Assembly (NCBI GenBank): GCA_024663395.1
Contig: JANFAH010000049.1
Span: forward strand, 372,001-436,000
Source: Pisolithus tinctorius
Lineage: Eukaryota; Basidiomycota; Agaricomycetes; Boletales; Pisolithaceae
Reading direction: 5' to 3'
DNA: 64,000 bases
The notes under the pieces are model-generated. The model saw only the letters and a list, made by a program, of their open reading frames with translations. It had not been told where the DNA came from and made no database searches. Positions 21,664-34,387 of the stretch are shown one piece after another. Position numbers and translations under genes: made by a program. Every line of letters begins with the position of its first letter. Position 1 is the stretch's first letter.

Positions 21664-23068
21664 TGTCACGACCATGCCCAGACCACCCCAGACCAGCTCT
21701 ACCCCAGTCTTGACTGGTCTCATCCAACCCTTGCCCCAGTCCCAGCCCTAACCCTTTGACCCAGAAATGTGTTAGCTCATGAGGCACTGCTAGGCAGTGC
21801 CCAGTCGAGTTGTCCCCTCAGTTAGTACCAGGCCAGTGTAACACCTGGCCCAGCCACAAGTCCTGCCCTGGTTCCCAGTAACCCTTTGTTCATAGTCTTT
21901 GCTTGATAATATTCTTTGTAACCCTACTTACCAATCTGTTTACCAACCATCGCTGTACCAGTGCAAACTGGTCTCTGGTGCTACATTACACTTAGGTTAC
22001 TTCTAGTATTTAAGCCATAGGATAATCTGTTTAGCCTCAGTCTGAAATCAACCTAGTCTCATCTTAACCCAGTCCCTCTTGTTCTCTGTCTTCTGCCTCT
22101 TGACTGGACTATGGCCCACACAAGGGAATAGCACTGCACCATCAGTCACTAAGTCCAATAGTCCAAATCTCCTAGTACCTCATATTACCCCCTGACCCCC
22201 GACCAGACTCTGGACTGATTTTGGACTGGTGAAGACCTGTGTCAAGGTCGGACAACACCCCTGGCTCCTTCTTAGGGCGGAGTTGGAGCGGGTTGGGCTG
22301 CGGAGTACAGCGGTCAAAGTCCGAAGTGAATCTGACCACTGGGTGGTGAGATATTCGACGAACAGTGAGCGGAGGGGTATGAAGGAAAGTCTCGGAGGCT
22401 GAGGTCGGAGTCGGAGTCGGAGGTCAGAGGTCGGAGGTCGGATGAGAGGGCGTTGGGTTCAGCTAGTGCACTGCCCCCTTGCGCAAGCTCAGCCCTCGTA
22501 TTCCAGAGGCGGAGCGGACTCAGAGGAAGTGGAGACGAAACTCCAGAGGGGACTGAGAGGGAGTCGAAGGTGGGGACTTTATTTGATATTCGTACTGATT
22601 ACATCGGAGTACTACATGGCCTTATATACGATGTAGGTCAAGGGCGGTGCAGTACAGAATGTAAACCAATAAGTGTATAGTGGGTTAGAGCCCTTCCAAC
22701 ACAAGGGATAGAGAGTAGGGATGACGGGGACCTTAACTGAGACAAGGAAACTACTACAACGAGGAAGAGAGGGTAAATACCGAAGAAGCGGAAGAATGGA
22801 GAAAACCGACATGAGGGTGGAACCCTATCTAGGATGCAGGGCCGCAAGTCCGACAGCCCATGTGACCAACCTTAGGGCGGAGTTGAGTGGAGTTGGTCAG
22901 AACATGGACAGGGGAACTCAGAGAGGTGTGGAGATGTGTCGGGAGGGTCGGAGGAGCGTGGGAACACGTCGGAGGAGGGCGGAGAAGCGCGGGAACATGT
23001 TGGAAGAGGGCGGAGTAGGTGTTAGGGGCTTACGCTGGTGTCATGGTCATGACAACCTGGACTTAACA
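21664..23068 (+). repeat. Gyp2 LTR (3' LTR of Gyp2-2), split by LTR-B
   Basis: TGTCACG..GACTTAACA, 585 bp once LTR-B is removed (21664-22239 plus 23060-23068). It is preceded by the polypurine tract AAGAGGGGGATAC. Directly after 23068 the sequence is Gyp2-1 pol on the minus strand, so Gyp2-2 inserted into Gyp2-1. The 5' counterpart is missing. Confidence 0.9.
22240..23054 (-). repeat. LTR-B, complete solo LTR (815 bp)
   Basis: Minus-oriented (plus-strand reading TGTCAAGG..TCATGACA), flanked by ACCTG at 22235-22239 and 23055-23059, an exact 5-bp duplication inside the Gyp2 LTR. A TATA-type box and a GT/GAGG-rich end are visible. It is less CpG-depleted than its host LTR. No internal region of this family is in the window. 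Confidence 0.85.
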
Positions 23069-23450
23069 TCCAAGGACTATCTTACATTCAGAATCCAATG
23101 GGGCTAGAAACAAGGTTACTGGGGTGCCATCACTGGTTGCAAATTGAACCAGAAGATCTACTGCTGAGTGATGACAAAACTTGATGACCCATCAAAGAGC
23201 CAGAGTTGGATAGGGGACATGGGATAAGGGGCAAAAGAGTGTTGATTGACAAAATCTTTATCTATGAAGCTATGTGTGGAACTGGAGTCCACTAGTGTAT
23301 GAAACCAGGGCAAACCGTGACTGATAATAGAAACATGGGGAGTTAATGAGTTTGGATTAGAAAGAGCAGACATGTTGAGACAAGCCTCTGTGGGTGCACA
23401 GCCAGAGTCAACACAGCTCTCAGTCTGTGCAGAGTCCTGAGAGCTGCTAC
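23069..23450 (-). pseudogene. pol: Gyp2-1 pol, N-terminal fragment (protease)
   Basis: Matches residues ~1-95 of Gyp2-3 pol, with the protease motif reading DSSSTHSFID (G of the DSG triad changed to S). It continues until the Gyp2-2 insertion point at 23068. Upstream, the -1 frameshift cassette is still visible on the minus strand: seven As, then a stem of which one pair has become G-U. Confidence 0.8.
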
Positions 23451-25558
23451 CTATTTTTTTGCCTCAGGGGCAGAGCTCAAGGTTGAGGCTGGCGCTGCCT
23501 CAGAGGTTGCCACAGTGCAAGCTTTGGCTTTCCTGGCTTTCTTGGGACACTTATCTGCAAAATGTCTGGTGCCCCCACAGAACATGCAGAGGTTGTTATC
23601 TCTACAGTGTTTGCACTCCTCCAGTGTCAACTTGCCATCCTTGCCTAACTTGCTTGAGTCTGGCTTAGGTGTGTTAGAGCTGGTCTGACCAGTTGAGGTG
23701 GGTTTGGACTGAGTTTGGCTACCAGAGTTGCTATTTCTGGAGTTATGGCCAGTCTTAGATTTCTCTTGACCAGGCTTAGGCTGGGTGCTGTGACCAGGGT
23801 TGGGAGTTGACTTGTTACCAGGGGACAACCCCTGGTGTTTACTGGAATGCTGAACCTCCTCCTTGCACTCCCAGTAATGTGCATCAATCTCCTGAGCTAG
23901 GTGGTGAAGCTTGTGCAAGGTTCTGGGTTTGCTGACCTGGCAGACCTCATCTTTGATTCAATCAGGGAGACCAGTGTAGAAGAAGTGGCACAGGGTGCCA
24001 TCACCATATCCCTGGACTTGAGAGGCAAGCTGGTTGAACTCAACTACATACTTATTGACCTGGTGATTATCTTTCATCTGGAGGTGGTCCAGCTGGCTTT
24101 CAGCATCAGCCACCAGGTTGTGAGGTCTGAAAGTGGTTTGAAGTTCTATGATGAACTCCTTCCAAGAGTCCATCCAGTAGGGCTGGTCCTCCAGGTCTTC
24201 AGTCCCAAGTAAGTGTCATAACCATGCATTCACTCTAAGTCTTTACTCACTCCACACCCTCTTCCACCAGTCATTTGCTCACTCTGCACCAACTCCACCC
24301 ACCTTCTATCATCTATGAACCATCTCTGCTCTGACTGCTGTTGGACTTGTGTTGTTCTCCTACTGGACCAAGCGGACTGCTCTCTGAGTGGTCATGTGAC
24401 CACCTTTGGACTTCTCCCTGACAGCGTGCAGTCAGGTACTCTGCAGTGCATGCACTGCATGGTCCAGCATCTGGACTGTTTCCTTTTCCAGATGTTCTAT
24501 GTTACCCATTCATATGTCCTCTGTCTACCCTTCATTCATCATCTAGGAAGTTTTTACTTGAAAATTTCTGGCTCTCTGTATGTCAGTTCCAATTCTGGTT
24601 ACTGTACCTCTGTAACAGTATAAAAGCATGTATTGTACTCCACTGTTCTTCAGTGCAAATATCAACTTAGTTCCTACTCCTTCTGTCTCTGACTTCTGCC
24701 TGTCAGAGTTATCTCCAACTCTCCATCTGTACTCTCCCTCTGAAATACGAGGGCTGAGATTGTGCAAGGGGGTAGTGCATGAGCTAAACCCAATGCCCTC
24801 ACTCTGCTCCGCCTTTGCCTCAGCAGTCTTTGTTCCTGCCAACACTCTGCTAGTCAGAGTTCTGTTCTTTCGTGTCGGACTTGCTTCTGAACCACTCTCT
24901 AGGCCTTATATAGCATTGGAGTTGGTCAGAGTAGGCCTGGACTTGACAGCAAGTCTGGTTCAAACCACTCAAGAGCCATCCCTTTCAGGAATGACTGTGC
25001 AAAAGTGACCTTGGCTTGATCACTTTGGAAGGCCTGGGGCTGGTCCCGGAAGTTAAGTTCACACTGGATAAGAAATGCACACAGCTTCTTTGGGTCTGTC
25101 CCATCGAGGGTGTCTGGTTCATGCAACTTCATTCTGGAGGATGATTCAGAGCTGGTGTGAGCATTGCATGTGAGAAGCTCAATGGCTTTAGCAAGGTTGT
25201 CTAGCATGGTTACACCTGGCTTGACATCATCTTCTGGGAGGGGTTCTTCATTGTCATTATCTGGGTCATCTCCTGGCCCATTATTGCCAGGACCATCATC
25301 ACTGGGGTTGAAGTCATCTGGTTTGTCCAGGTCTGGTTCATCATCTGGATCATTAGTGGGTGCAGGAGGTCAATTAGGAACAGGAGTAGTGGATTTACAG
25401 GCTGTGAAGCCCCTGAAGTTGTTGACTTCACCAGGCAACCTTCTGGCTGTCCCTAAGGACACCAGGGCAGCAGTGTGGCACAAGTTTACTGCTGAAGCAG
25501 AATCTGGGTTGGTGGTAGCACATGCCCATGCTGCTTGAGTTCTGGTTTGGGTAGGCAT
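23451..25558 (-). pseudogene. gag: Gyp2-1 gag, split by a solo Gyp1 LTR
   Basis: Gypsy gag starting at ATG 25558-25556. It has an acidic D/P-rich N-terminal segment, the capsid-like core, an S/T/N-rich linker, a CCHC zinc knuckle (CMFCGGTRHFADKC) and a KAKA tail. The solo Gyp1 LTR at 24214-24948 divides the capsid core. In-frame stops of the CGA-to-TGA kind are present. It is the decayed parallel of Gyp2-3 gag (55023-56405). Confidence 0.85.
24214..24948 (+). repeat. Solo Gyp1 LTR (735 bp)
   Basis: TGTCATAACC..ACTTGACA, flanked by GTAAG (24209-24213) and GCAAG (24949-24953). Intact Gyp2 gag reads GTAGG here, so this is a 5-bp duplication that diverged by transitions. No internal sequence, so it arose by LTR-LTR recombination. 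Confidence 0.9.
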
Positions 25559-25625
25559 GCCAAGAGAGTATTGCTGAGATTTGGACAGAAGGGTGGTGAC
25601 CCACACAAGTGTGAGTCTGAAATAC

Positions 25626-26210
25626 TGTTAAGTCCAGGTCTTCACTGGTCCAAAACCAGTCTGGAGTCCAGTCGGGGGTCAGGGGGTAATACAAGGTACT
25701 AGGAGATTTGGACTATTAGACTTAGCGACTGATGGCGCAGTGCTATTCCCTTGCATGGGCCATAGTCTGGTCAAGAGGCAGAAGACAGAGAACAAGAGGG
25801 ACTGGGTTAAGACAAGACTAGGTTGATTTCAGACTGAGGCTAAACAGATTATCCTATGGCCAAAATACTAGAAGTAACCTAAGTGTAATGTAGCACCAGA
25901 GACCAGTTTGTGCTGGTACAGCAATGGTTAGTAAACAGATTGGTAAGTAGGGTTACAAAGAATATTATCAAGCAAAGACTATGAACAAAGGGTTACCAGG
26001 AACCGGGGCAGGACTTGTGGCTGGGCTAGGTGTTACACTGGCCCAGTACTAACTGAGGGGACAACTCGACTGGGCACTGCCCAGCAGTGCCTCACAAGCT
26101 AACATGTTTCTGGGTCAAAGGGTTAGGGCCAGGACTGGGGCAAGGGTTGGATGAGACCAGTCGAGACCAGGGTAGAGCCAGTCTGGGGTGGTCTGGGCAT
26201 GGTCGTGACA
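25626..26210 (-). repeat. Gyp2 LTR (5' LTR of Gyp2-1)
   Basis: 585-bp complete minus-oriented LTR (TGTTAAG..CGTGACA), next to the target duplication TCCAC. The TATTT-type box is decayed (the Gyp2-3 TATTTAAG region reads differently here). Confidence 0.88.
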
Positions 26211-26215
26211 TCCAC

Positions 26216-28093
26216 CATGCCTACCATCTAGTCCACATTGCAGACAGAGATGAATGGAAAACAGCTTTCTGCACTCATTATGGTTCTTACAAGTGGCAGG
26301 TAATGCCCTTTGGTCTGACTAACATGCCTGTGGCTTTTCAGCAATTTGTTAATAGCATCTTTGCAGACATGCTCAATGTCTGCATTGTGGTATACCTTGA
26401 TGACATTTTAATTTATTTGCAGGACATGGAGTTGCACTGTGACCACATAAAAGAGGTACTCCACTGCCTTCAAAAGCATGGTCTCTATGCCAAGCTGGAG
26501 AAGTGCAAGTTCCACTCTGACTCCATCAAATACCTCAGCTACATTCTCTCTCCTGCCAGTCTCACCATGTCCACTGAGAAAGTTCAAGCAGTCCACAACT
26601 GGCCTGAGCTGCAGAAGGTGTGAGACATCCAGTCCTTCCTCAGCTTCACAAATTTCTATAGACAATTCATTAATAACTACTCCAACATTGTCATTCTGCT
26701 CACTCGCCTCACATGAAAGGGTGCTCCTTGGAACTTTTCCAACAAGTGTCACTCTGCCTTCCTCTGCCTGAAGGATGCCTTCAGCTCAGCTCCTGTCCTC
26801 ACTCACTGGGTTCCTGATGCTCTGCTTACAGTTGAAACTGATGCCTCCAACTATGCCATCACTGGCATTTTGTTGCTCACCTGCTCTGATGGTGAACTCT
26901 GCCTGGTCACTTTCTACTCCCAGACCATGACAGCACCAGAACTCAACTATGATACCCATGACAAGGAGCTGTTGGCCATCTTCAAGGCCATCTGCCATTG
27001 GCGGCATTACCTGGAAGGTTCCACCTTACCTGTTGACATGGTGATGGACCACAAAAACCTTGAGTACTGTTCCACTTCTAAAGTTCTCACCTGTAGACAG
27101 GCCCACTGGTCAGAGTACCTTTCCCAGTTTAATCTCTCTATCTGCTTCTGACCTGGCCACTTAGGAGCCAAGCCTGATGCACTTACATGCCATTGGGATG
27201 TCTACCCAAAATGGGGGGATAGGGACTACACACAGGTAAATCCTCACAATCTCCACCCTATGTTTACACAGGAACAGCTTGTGTCATCCCTCCATACCAC
27301 TACCCTCATGGCACCTGTGCTCCATGCTGCCATGGTCTTCAATGTCAAGTGCTTGCACTCTGACATCACCTCTGCCCTACCCTCCAACCCCCTCTCTGCC
27401 AGCCATCTCCCAAATCCAACTAAGCCTTGGTGGTCTTTGGACTCCAACAGTCTCCTCTGCCTTGACAGTCACATCTTTGTCCCCAACATTGATGACCTCC
27501 ACCTCTGAGTGCTTTGGTTCAAGCATGACCACCCTCTAGCAGGCCATATCAGGCAAAACTGCACCCTGGAACTCATCTGCAGAGACTACATGTGGCCAAA
27601 CCTCCACTCTGACATGAAAGAATACATCAGGTCCTGCACCACCTGTGGACAGAGCAAAACTCCACATCACCACCCCTATGGTCTGCTGAAGCAACTCCCT
27701 GTCCCAGAGAGACCTTGGAACTCCATCTCCATGGACTTCATCAAACACCTCCCCAACTCCAATGGTTACTCTGCCATCCTTGTGGTAGTGGACTGCCTCT
27801 CAAAGCAAGTGGTGTTCATCTCCACCCATGACTCCATCACCTCCACTGAACTTGCTAAGCTCTTCCTTACCCATGTCTTCTCCAAGCATGGGGTGCCTGC
27901 TAATGTCACCTCTGACAGAGGTCCCAAGTTTGTCTCCCACTTCTTCTACTCCCTAGGAAAGGCCCTTGACATGCATCTTCACTTCACCTTGGGTTATCAC
28001 CCAGAAGGTGATGGCCAGACTGAGCAGATGAACCAGACCCTTGAGCAGTACCTCCACATCTACTGTAACTACCAACAGGACAACTGGGCCAAG
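26216..28093 (+). pseudogene. pol: Gyp1-1 pol, second part (RT to integrase)
   Basis: Resumes exactly where 3626 stopped: RT ('HAYHLVHI', YLDD near 26394), RNase H (ETDASNYA), the integrase zinc region and most of the DD..E core up to 'QQDNWAK'. There it is cut by the 5' LTR of Gyp1-2 at 28094. Several in-frame TGA/TAG codons. CCAAG at 28089-28093 is the expected target duplication; its partner and the rest of pol should lie right of the window. Confidence 0.88.
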
Positions 28094-28820
28094 TGTCATG
28101 ACTGTGTGTTCATCCTAAGTCCTCACTCACTCTGCACCCTTTTCCACTGGTCATTCACTCACTCCACACCAACTCCACCTGCCCCCTGATGTTTATGAGT
28201 CATCTCCACTCCAACTACTGTCAGACTTGTACTGCTCTCCTACTGGACTGTGTGGACCATTCTCTGAGGAGTCATGTGACTACCCTTCAGACTTCTCCCT
28301 GACAGTGCACAGTCAGGTACTCTGCAGCACATGCACTGCATGGTCCAGTGCCTGGACTGTGTCCTTTTTGGGATGTTCTATGTTACCCATTCATATGTCC
28401 TCCATCTACCCTTCATTTGTCATCTAGGAAGTTTTACTTGAAAATTTATGAGTCTCCATATGTCAGTTCCAATTCTGGTTACTTTACCTCTGTAGTAGTA
28501 TAAAAGCATGTATTGTACTCCACTGTCCTTCAGTACAAATATTGACTTAGTTCCTACTCCCTCTGTCTCTGTCTTCTGCCTGTTGGAGTTACCTCCAACT
28601 TTCCATCTGTACTCTCCCTCTGAAATACAAGGGCTGAGATTGTGCAAGGGGGTAGTGCACAAGCTAAACCTGACACCCACACTCCACTCCACCTCTGTCT
28701 TTTGTTCCTGCCAACACTCTGCCAGTCAGAGTTCAGTTCTTTCCTGTTGGACTTGCTTCTGAACCTCTCCCCAGACCTTGTCTAGCATCAGAGTTGGTCA
28801 GAGTAGGCCTGGACTTGACA
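28094..28820 (+). repeat. Gyp1 LTR (5' LTR of Gyp1-2)
   Basis: 727 bp, TGTCATGACTG..ACTTGACA. TATAAAA at 28499-28505, with the predicted RNA start AGTACAAATAT at 28532, 33 nt downstream. The 3' partner is at 48063-48652 and from 63926 onward. Confidence 0.92.
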
Positions 28821-28822
28821 GT

Positions 28823-28833
28823 ATATTTGTACT
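28823..28833 (+). promoter_or_regulatory. Gyp1-2 self-priming primer-binding site
   Basis: ATATTTGTACT, 2 nt after the LTR, is the exact reverse complement of the predicted RNA 5' end at 28532-28542. No tRNA 3'-end complement is evident here. Confidence 0.78.
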
Positions 28834-28881
28834 CACACTTGTATGATCTTGTTTTCTGTCTTCCAAAAAACTTACACCATT

Positions 28882-30150
28882 ATGAGAAATCAAGCTCAAT
28901 CCCAGAGAGAGGTCACTGAGAACCTTGCTGCAGTGCTAGCTAATCTGCATTGACTCCCTTCTGTTGTCAAACAGTTCCAATCATTCTCCACTCAACAGCA
29001 CTCTCATGCTGAAGGTGAAAGCACTTCGCAAGCTGGTCACTCTGACCTCCACCCAACAGCCTTCTATACTCCATCTCCTCATAACTGAGATGATGGACCC
29101 AAACCTGACCCTGATGACCCTGATGGTGATCCTGACAGTGGGGGCAGCGGTGATGGGGATATCCCCAAAGACCCAGCTGAGCCACCAGAGGATCCTCTTG
29201 TAGCTCTTGCTAGAGCTGTCCATGCACTTGTGCAGTCTAGTTTGCATACTGGGGACTCCACTCCAAAAACCAAAGTCCACAAGCCTGACACCTTCAATGG
29301 CTCTGACCCTAAGAAACTCTGTGAGTTCCTTGTACAATGCAAGCTGAACTTTCAGGACCACCCCTGTGCATTCTGCTCTGACAGGGTGAAGGTTACCTTT
29401 GCTCAGTCTTATTTTAAGGGTATGGCTCTGGCTTGGTTTGAACCAGACCTACTAAATCCTGAAAATTATGACCACCCACTCTGGATGGATGACTATCATG
29501 AGTTCTTGCAAGAGCTCACAACTAATTTTGGTCCACATGATGCCATAGTGGATGCCATCCAACAACTTGAGAACCTTACTATGAAGGATGGCTCTCAAAT
29601 TACCAAGTACATCATGGAGTTCAATCACTGGGCTTCACAGGTCAAAGACTATGGTGTTGGTGCACTCCACCACCACTTCTATAGCAGACTTCCAGACCAC
29701 ATCAAAGATGAGATTGCTCACATCAGAAAACCTTCTACCCTCACACAACTCTGCAAGCTTGCCCAAACTATTGATGCATGCTACTGGGAACATAAAGCAG
29801 AAATTTTGTGCACCACCAAGTCTGCCACTGACAAGTTGCAGTCTTCCAACTCTGACAATAAAGCTAAATTGTCATCCTCTGCCTCCACTCCAAAGTCTGA
29901 CACCAAAGGCAAGGGCAAACAGAAAGATCTGCCCAAGTCCAACATTGCCCATCTTTTGGGCAAGGATGGCAAACTCACCTCTGCTGAATGCCAGCACAGG
30001 ATGAAAAACAACCTCTGCCTCTTCTGTGGTGAGGCTGGCCACTCTGCTAAGGACTGCCCCAAGTTTACCTCTCACACAGCCAAAGCCCATGCAGCTACAG
30101 CTGGAACTCCACCTCCTCTGCCTGCAGAGAAGGCAGAGCCAAAAAATTAG
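28882..30150 (+). pseudogene. gag: Gyp1-2 gag
   Basis: Structural Gag: acidic D/P-rich N-terminal part, capsid-like core ('KLCEFLVQCKLNF', 'GMALAWFEPDLLN'), basic S/K-rich linker and a CCHC zinc knuckle (CLFCGEAGHSAKDC) near 30017-30058, ending at TAG 30148-30150. About 420 codons. Two TGA codons in the first 250 nt (at CAT-TGA and AAC-TGA) interrupt it; the first looks like a former CGA. The remainder is open from 29230. Pol follows in the -1 frame through the signal at 30141-30185. Confidence 0.85.
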
Positions 30151-30185
30151 TCCACTCCTCCAGGGAGCTTGCACAGCCTGGAGGA
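30141..30185 (+). promoter_or_regulatory. Gyp1 gag-pol -1 frameshift signal
   Basis: Heptamer A AAA AAT (30141-30147) lies immediately before the gag TAG, then an 8-nt spacer and a 9-bp stem (30156-30164 with 30177-30185, 12-nt loop). After slipping back one base the frame is open through the stem to 30197, and again from 42766 into pol. Confidence 0.75.
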
Positions 30186-30197
30186 AGTGTTGATCCC

Positions 30198-30574
30198 TGT
30201 TATGATACATACTCTTTTTCTTTTCTTATCTAATCTTTTGACCTTGTCTTGTCTCTTGGACTTGGCCTGAACTCTGGCCTAGACCTCACCTTGCCTTTAC
30301 CACATGTTCTCCTTCTAGTACATTCCACTCCACTATGATATCATCATGACATCACTATGATGTCATGGACCTCATGTATGCCTCACCATTACCTTGTGTA
30401 TCTTAGTATAAATACTGATGCTCAATCACCCAGCTAGCTCTAAGCTAGTTCATTTGGGTCTATGAGTCCTAAAGTTGCCTGCTTCTAAGTCGTCTCCTCT
30501 TCTCTTTCTCTTCTCTCTTCTCTTGGGTTCTCGGTGCGAGCCTACAACAAGCCCTGTTGTTAGGTCTCATCACA
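30198..30574 (+). repeat. Gyp4 5' LTR
   Basis: 377 bp, TGTTATGATAC..CTCATCACA. TATAAATA at 30407-30414, and the predicted RNA start AAGCTAGTTCA at 30442, 35 nt downstream. Confidence 0.9.
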
Positions 30575-30576
30575 CT

Positions 30577-30587
30577 TGAACTAGCTT
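30577..30587 (+). promoter_or_regulatory. Gyp4 self-priming primer-binding site
   Basis: TGAACTAGCTT, 2 nt after the LTR, is the exact complement of the predicted RNA 5' end at 30442-30452. The sequence is unrelated to that of Gyp1-3, but the geometry is the same. Confidence 0.78.
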
Positions 30588-30881
30588 CTACTCATTGTAC
30601 CCTTGCACCACTCATCACCATTCCTCATTTCCTTTGCAAAGGCTCATGGGTGTACTCACCAAGTCCCCCAGCCTCAGAACCCGACCCCAACCTCTACGTT
30701 CCATACATCCCTGAGCATCGCTCACTCACTCCACTCTTCAACCACAACCTCTACTCTCTCCCACCACCTCCCACCTACCCCTTCTCCATTGAATCCATCT
30801 TCCTTTGTTCACTTCCTGCTGAACCCCAGCAACCCTGCTATAACCTCTGTCCCCACCAGAACTTGAGATGTCCAGATCACT
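30588..30881 (+). other. Gyp4 leader
   Basis: C/T-rich untranslated leader between the primer site and the gag-pol ATG at 30882. No other feature seen. Confidence 0.5.
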
Positions 30882-33800
30882 ATGGAAGGCATCCAGGACC
30901 AGATAACTGACCTCCAAAATGCCCTAGACACCCTGCGCAACAAAAACTACAGGCTAAACGACAGCCTAAGAAATGCTCAGGACACCATCACAACCATTGA
31001 AGGTCAGCATAACCAGTGGAATGCCCTCCCTGCCAATGTGATCCAGAGGAGGATAGAAGTGATGGCCAACCCAGGTCAATACACTGGTGATTGGGCCAAG
31101 TTTTCTGAATGGTGGGTGAAGATGAAGGTATGGGTCGCTCAGAACAGGACCACCCTACTGACCGCCCAAGACAAGTGCACTGTGGTGTGGTCCTGCATGA
31201 CAGGCCCTGTGGCTGGAAGATTTGCCCAGGCAAAGTTTTCACTCGCCATCATCACTGGAGTATGGCCTGACATGCCTGAGATGATAGAAGATATCGATAG
31301 GTTCTTCGCTCCTCAAACAGATGTTGAGTGGGCAAAAGCTCAAATGCGTGCAATGCGCCAAGGGAACTCTTGGTATGAAGAGTTCTATGCCAAGTTTGAA
31401 TCCCTAAAAGTTCAAGGACATGTCACTGATGAGACTGCCAGTTTCTTACTGGAGAATGCCATTCACCCCACCATCATAAAAGAGGCCTTAAGGAGGGGAT
31501 ACACCCAAGGCAACTACCTCCAGATGACCATTGCCTTCTGTGAAGCTGCCCTTGCCAGGGATCATTTCAAGCTTCTCTATAATCACTATCCCAATGAACC
31601 AACTCCCCATTCACGTGATTGTTCCCCATACTCTTCCCACTTTACCCCTACCGGAACTCAACCTGGTCATGGTGCTCCCATGGAAATTGGTGCTGCTCGC
31701 TCCCCTCCTCATCCTGTCCCCAGTCATATCAAGTGTTTCGACTGCCAAGGGAATCACTACAAGCATGATTGCCCTCATGCTAAAGGAAAGGGTCCTGCTA
31801 GACCCAGCATACGAGAAGTGACACAGGAGGCACAGGAGCTTGCTCTCCATCAAATGTCATTCGAGGAAATGCAGGCCTTCTTTTACAACAAGCAGATTCG
31901 AAATGAAGGCCCAGGGAAAAGGATTCAGCCAGTAGAGGATCAGGTCTCCACTGGCTACATTTACAATAGGTTTTCTGTCTTAGGCGTTGACGATTTCTCT
32001 ACCGAGCAGGATATATTTAACTCGGAGATTACTGTACCATCTGAAGAGGCGACCCCAGTGGGTGCAGCCATGGATGTAAAACAATCGGTGCTTAATTCCT
32101 CTTGCAACAAAAATAAAAATATGCCTATCCAGAAAGTGAAAGAAACCCTGAAAATAAGAACAGCAGATCCGAAGGCAGAGTTGGAGTTGGAAGTGGTGTT
32201 GGAAGGATGGGAAAGGAAGTGGAATGTAAAAGCATTGGTGGACTCAGGAGCCAATGACACATTCTTGGATAAGAGGTGGGCCGATGAAAATGACGTTCCC
32301 CTGATCAAGCTCAGACAACCCATCACTGTCCTCAACGTCGATGGAACCCCCAACGTGGCTGGCAACATCACGCACATCGCCTCCCTTGTCATGAACTATC
32401 AAGGACATCAGGAGTCTGTATGGGCTCAGGTCACCACACTTGGAACACACCCTCTCATCCTCAGATACACCTGGCTGTGGAAACACAACCTGGAGGTATG
32501 TTGGGAGACCAAACAGGTAAAACTGTCCCATTGTCCTTGTGAGTGCCATGACCTCGCCCCAAGGACTAGAGCAGAAAAGCTGGCTGAGGAGCAGGAGGCA
32601 CAGGACATGGAGTACCTCTACCCAAAACTGCGCTCCACCAGGATCTGGGCTGGAACAACTGAGGAACTGGTCCCAAGGGAATACCATCAGTATCTCAAGG
32701 TTTTCTCCAAGGAAGAGTCGGAAAGGATGCCACTTCATAAGCCATGGGACCATGCTATTGATCTCAAGGAAACCTTCACTCCCAAACATGGCCAACTCAT
32801 CCTGCTCTCCATAGAAGAGCAGAAAGAGGTCTCAGACTTCCTTGAAGACCAACTACAAAAGGGATACATCCGTCCCTTGAAGTCCCCCCAAACCTCTCCT
32901 GTCTTCTTTGTCCCCAAAAAGGATGGAAAGAAACACATGGTTCAGGACTATTGGTACCTTAACAAACACACTGTTAAGAATGCGTATCCCCTTCCCCTGA
33001 TCTCCCAACTCATTGACAAACTCAAGGGTTGCAAGCTCTTCACCAAAATGGATCTCCAGTGGGGATACAACAATGTCCGCATCAAGGAAGGAGATGAGTG
33101 GAAGGCTGCCTTTGTCACTCATAAGGGTGCCTACAAGCCCCTCGTGATGTACTTTGGACTCTGCAACTCCCCATCTACTTTCCAAAACATGATGAACAAC
33201 ATCTTTGGAGATATGGAGGAGGTTCTTGTGGTCTACATCGACGACTTGATGATCTTCACGAAGACAGATGATGAGGCCGAACACAACAGAATTGTTCTGG
33301 AGGTGTTAAGGAGACTAGAAGAAAATGATTTGTTTGTCAAACTGGAGAAGTGCTTTTTCAAGCAAAAACAGGTGGAGTTCCTGGGGATGGTGGTTGGCAC
33401 CAATGGGGTCAGGATGGACGAAAGCAAGGTAAAGGCTATTACCAAGTGGCCGGTTCCTACAAAGGTTCACTTGGTACGGGCCTTCCTGGGCCTAGCAAAC
33501 TTCTATTGCCGCTTCATCAAGGGTTTTGCACAAATTGCTCGCCCCCTTAATGATCTCACAAAAAAGGATCAGCTCTGGACTTGGGGTCCTCGAGAACAGC
33601 AGGCTTTTGATGCCCTGAAGATTGCCTTTACCACCACTCCCATTCTCACCTTTCCAGATCAAGACAGAGAGTTCCATCTCAAAACTGATGCCTCAGACTT
33701 CACTACCGGAGCTGTTCTCTCTGTAAAATGCGACAATGACCTCTGGCAACCTGTCACCTTCTACTCTCACTCCATGTCCCCTCCCAAACGAAACTACCAG

Positions 33801-34387
33801 GTCTTCGATAAGGAGATGTTGGCCATAATTCGTGCCCTAGAAACGTGGTGACACTACCTCAAAGCCACCCCCTACCAGTTTGAAGTCTGGACGGACCACT
33901 CAAACCTCCAGTACTTCATGAAAGCACAGAATCTAGATCGTCGCCAGGCATGGTGGGCCCAGCATCTTTCCCGGTTCAACTACAAACTGGTGTACAAATC
34001 AGGGTCCTCAATGGCTAAGGCAGATGCCCTCTCAAGGAGAGAGGATCATGAACCTGAGAAGGGGTCAGATATCCAAGGAGTCACACTCCTCAATCCCTCC
34101 AGAGTGGCCACCACCCTGCTAGTAGGAGGGGATACGGATCTCATCTCCACCCTAAAATCTGCTTCCTCAGTCACACCACAACCGGAAGGGTCGGTGTTAT
34201 GAGAGGGCCTCTATGTCTGCGGAGGAAGGGTCTATGTTCCCCCTGCAGCCAGGATTCATACTCTGGAAAAGCACCATGATACTCCACTTGCTGGTCACCC
34301 AGGTTGGAAGAAAACCCTGGAGCTTGTCTCCCACAACTATGTCTGGCCCAGGATGACCTCTGCCATTAAGGACTACGTCTCAGCCTG

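Larger units (their letters stand above)
3627..26210 (-). mobile_element. Gyp2-1, Gypsy element, heavily interrupted
   Basis: A minus-oriented Gyp2 element bounded by TCCAC target duplications (3622-3626 and 26211-26215). What remains is its 3' LTR (3627-4114, cut short), the first part of pol (23069-23450), gag (23451-25558) and the 5' LTR (25626-26210). Between 4115 and 23068 the element is replaced by other repeats and by a second Gyp2 copy. The rest of its pol and its aORF are missing. Its sequence is strongly CpG-depleted compared with Gyp2-3. Confidence 0.85.
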
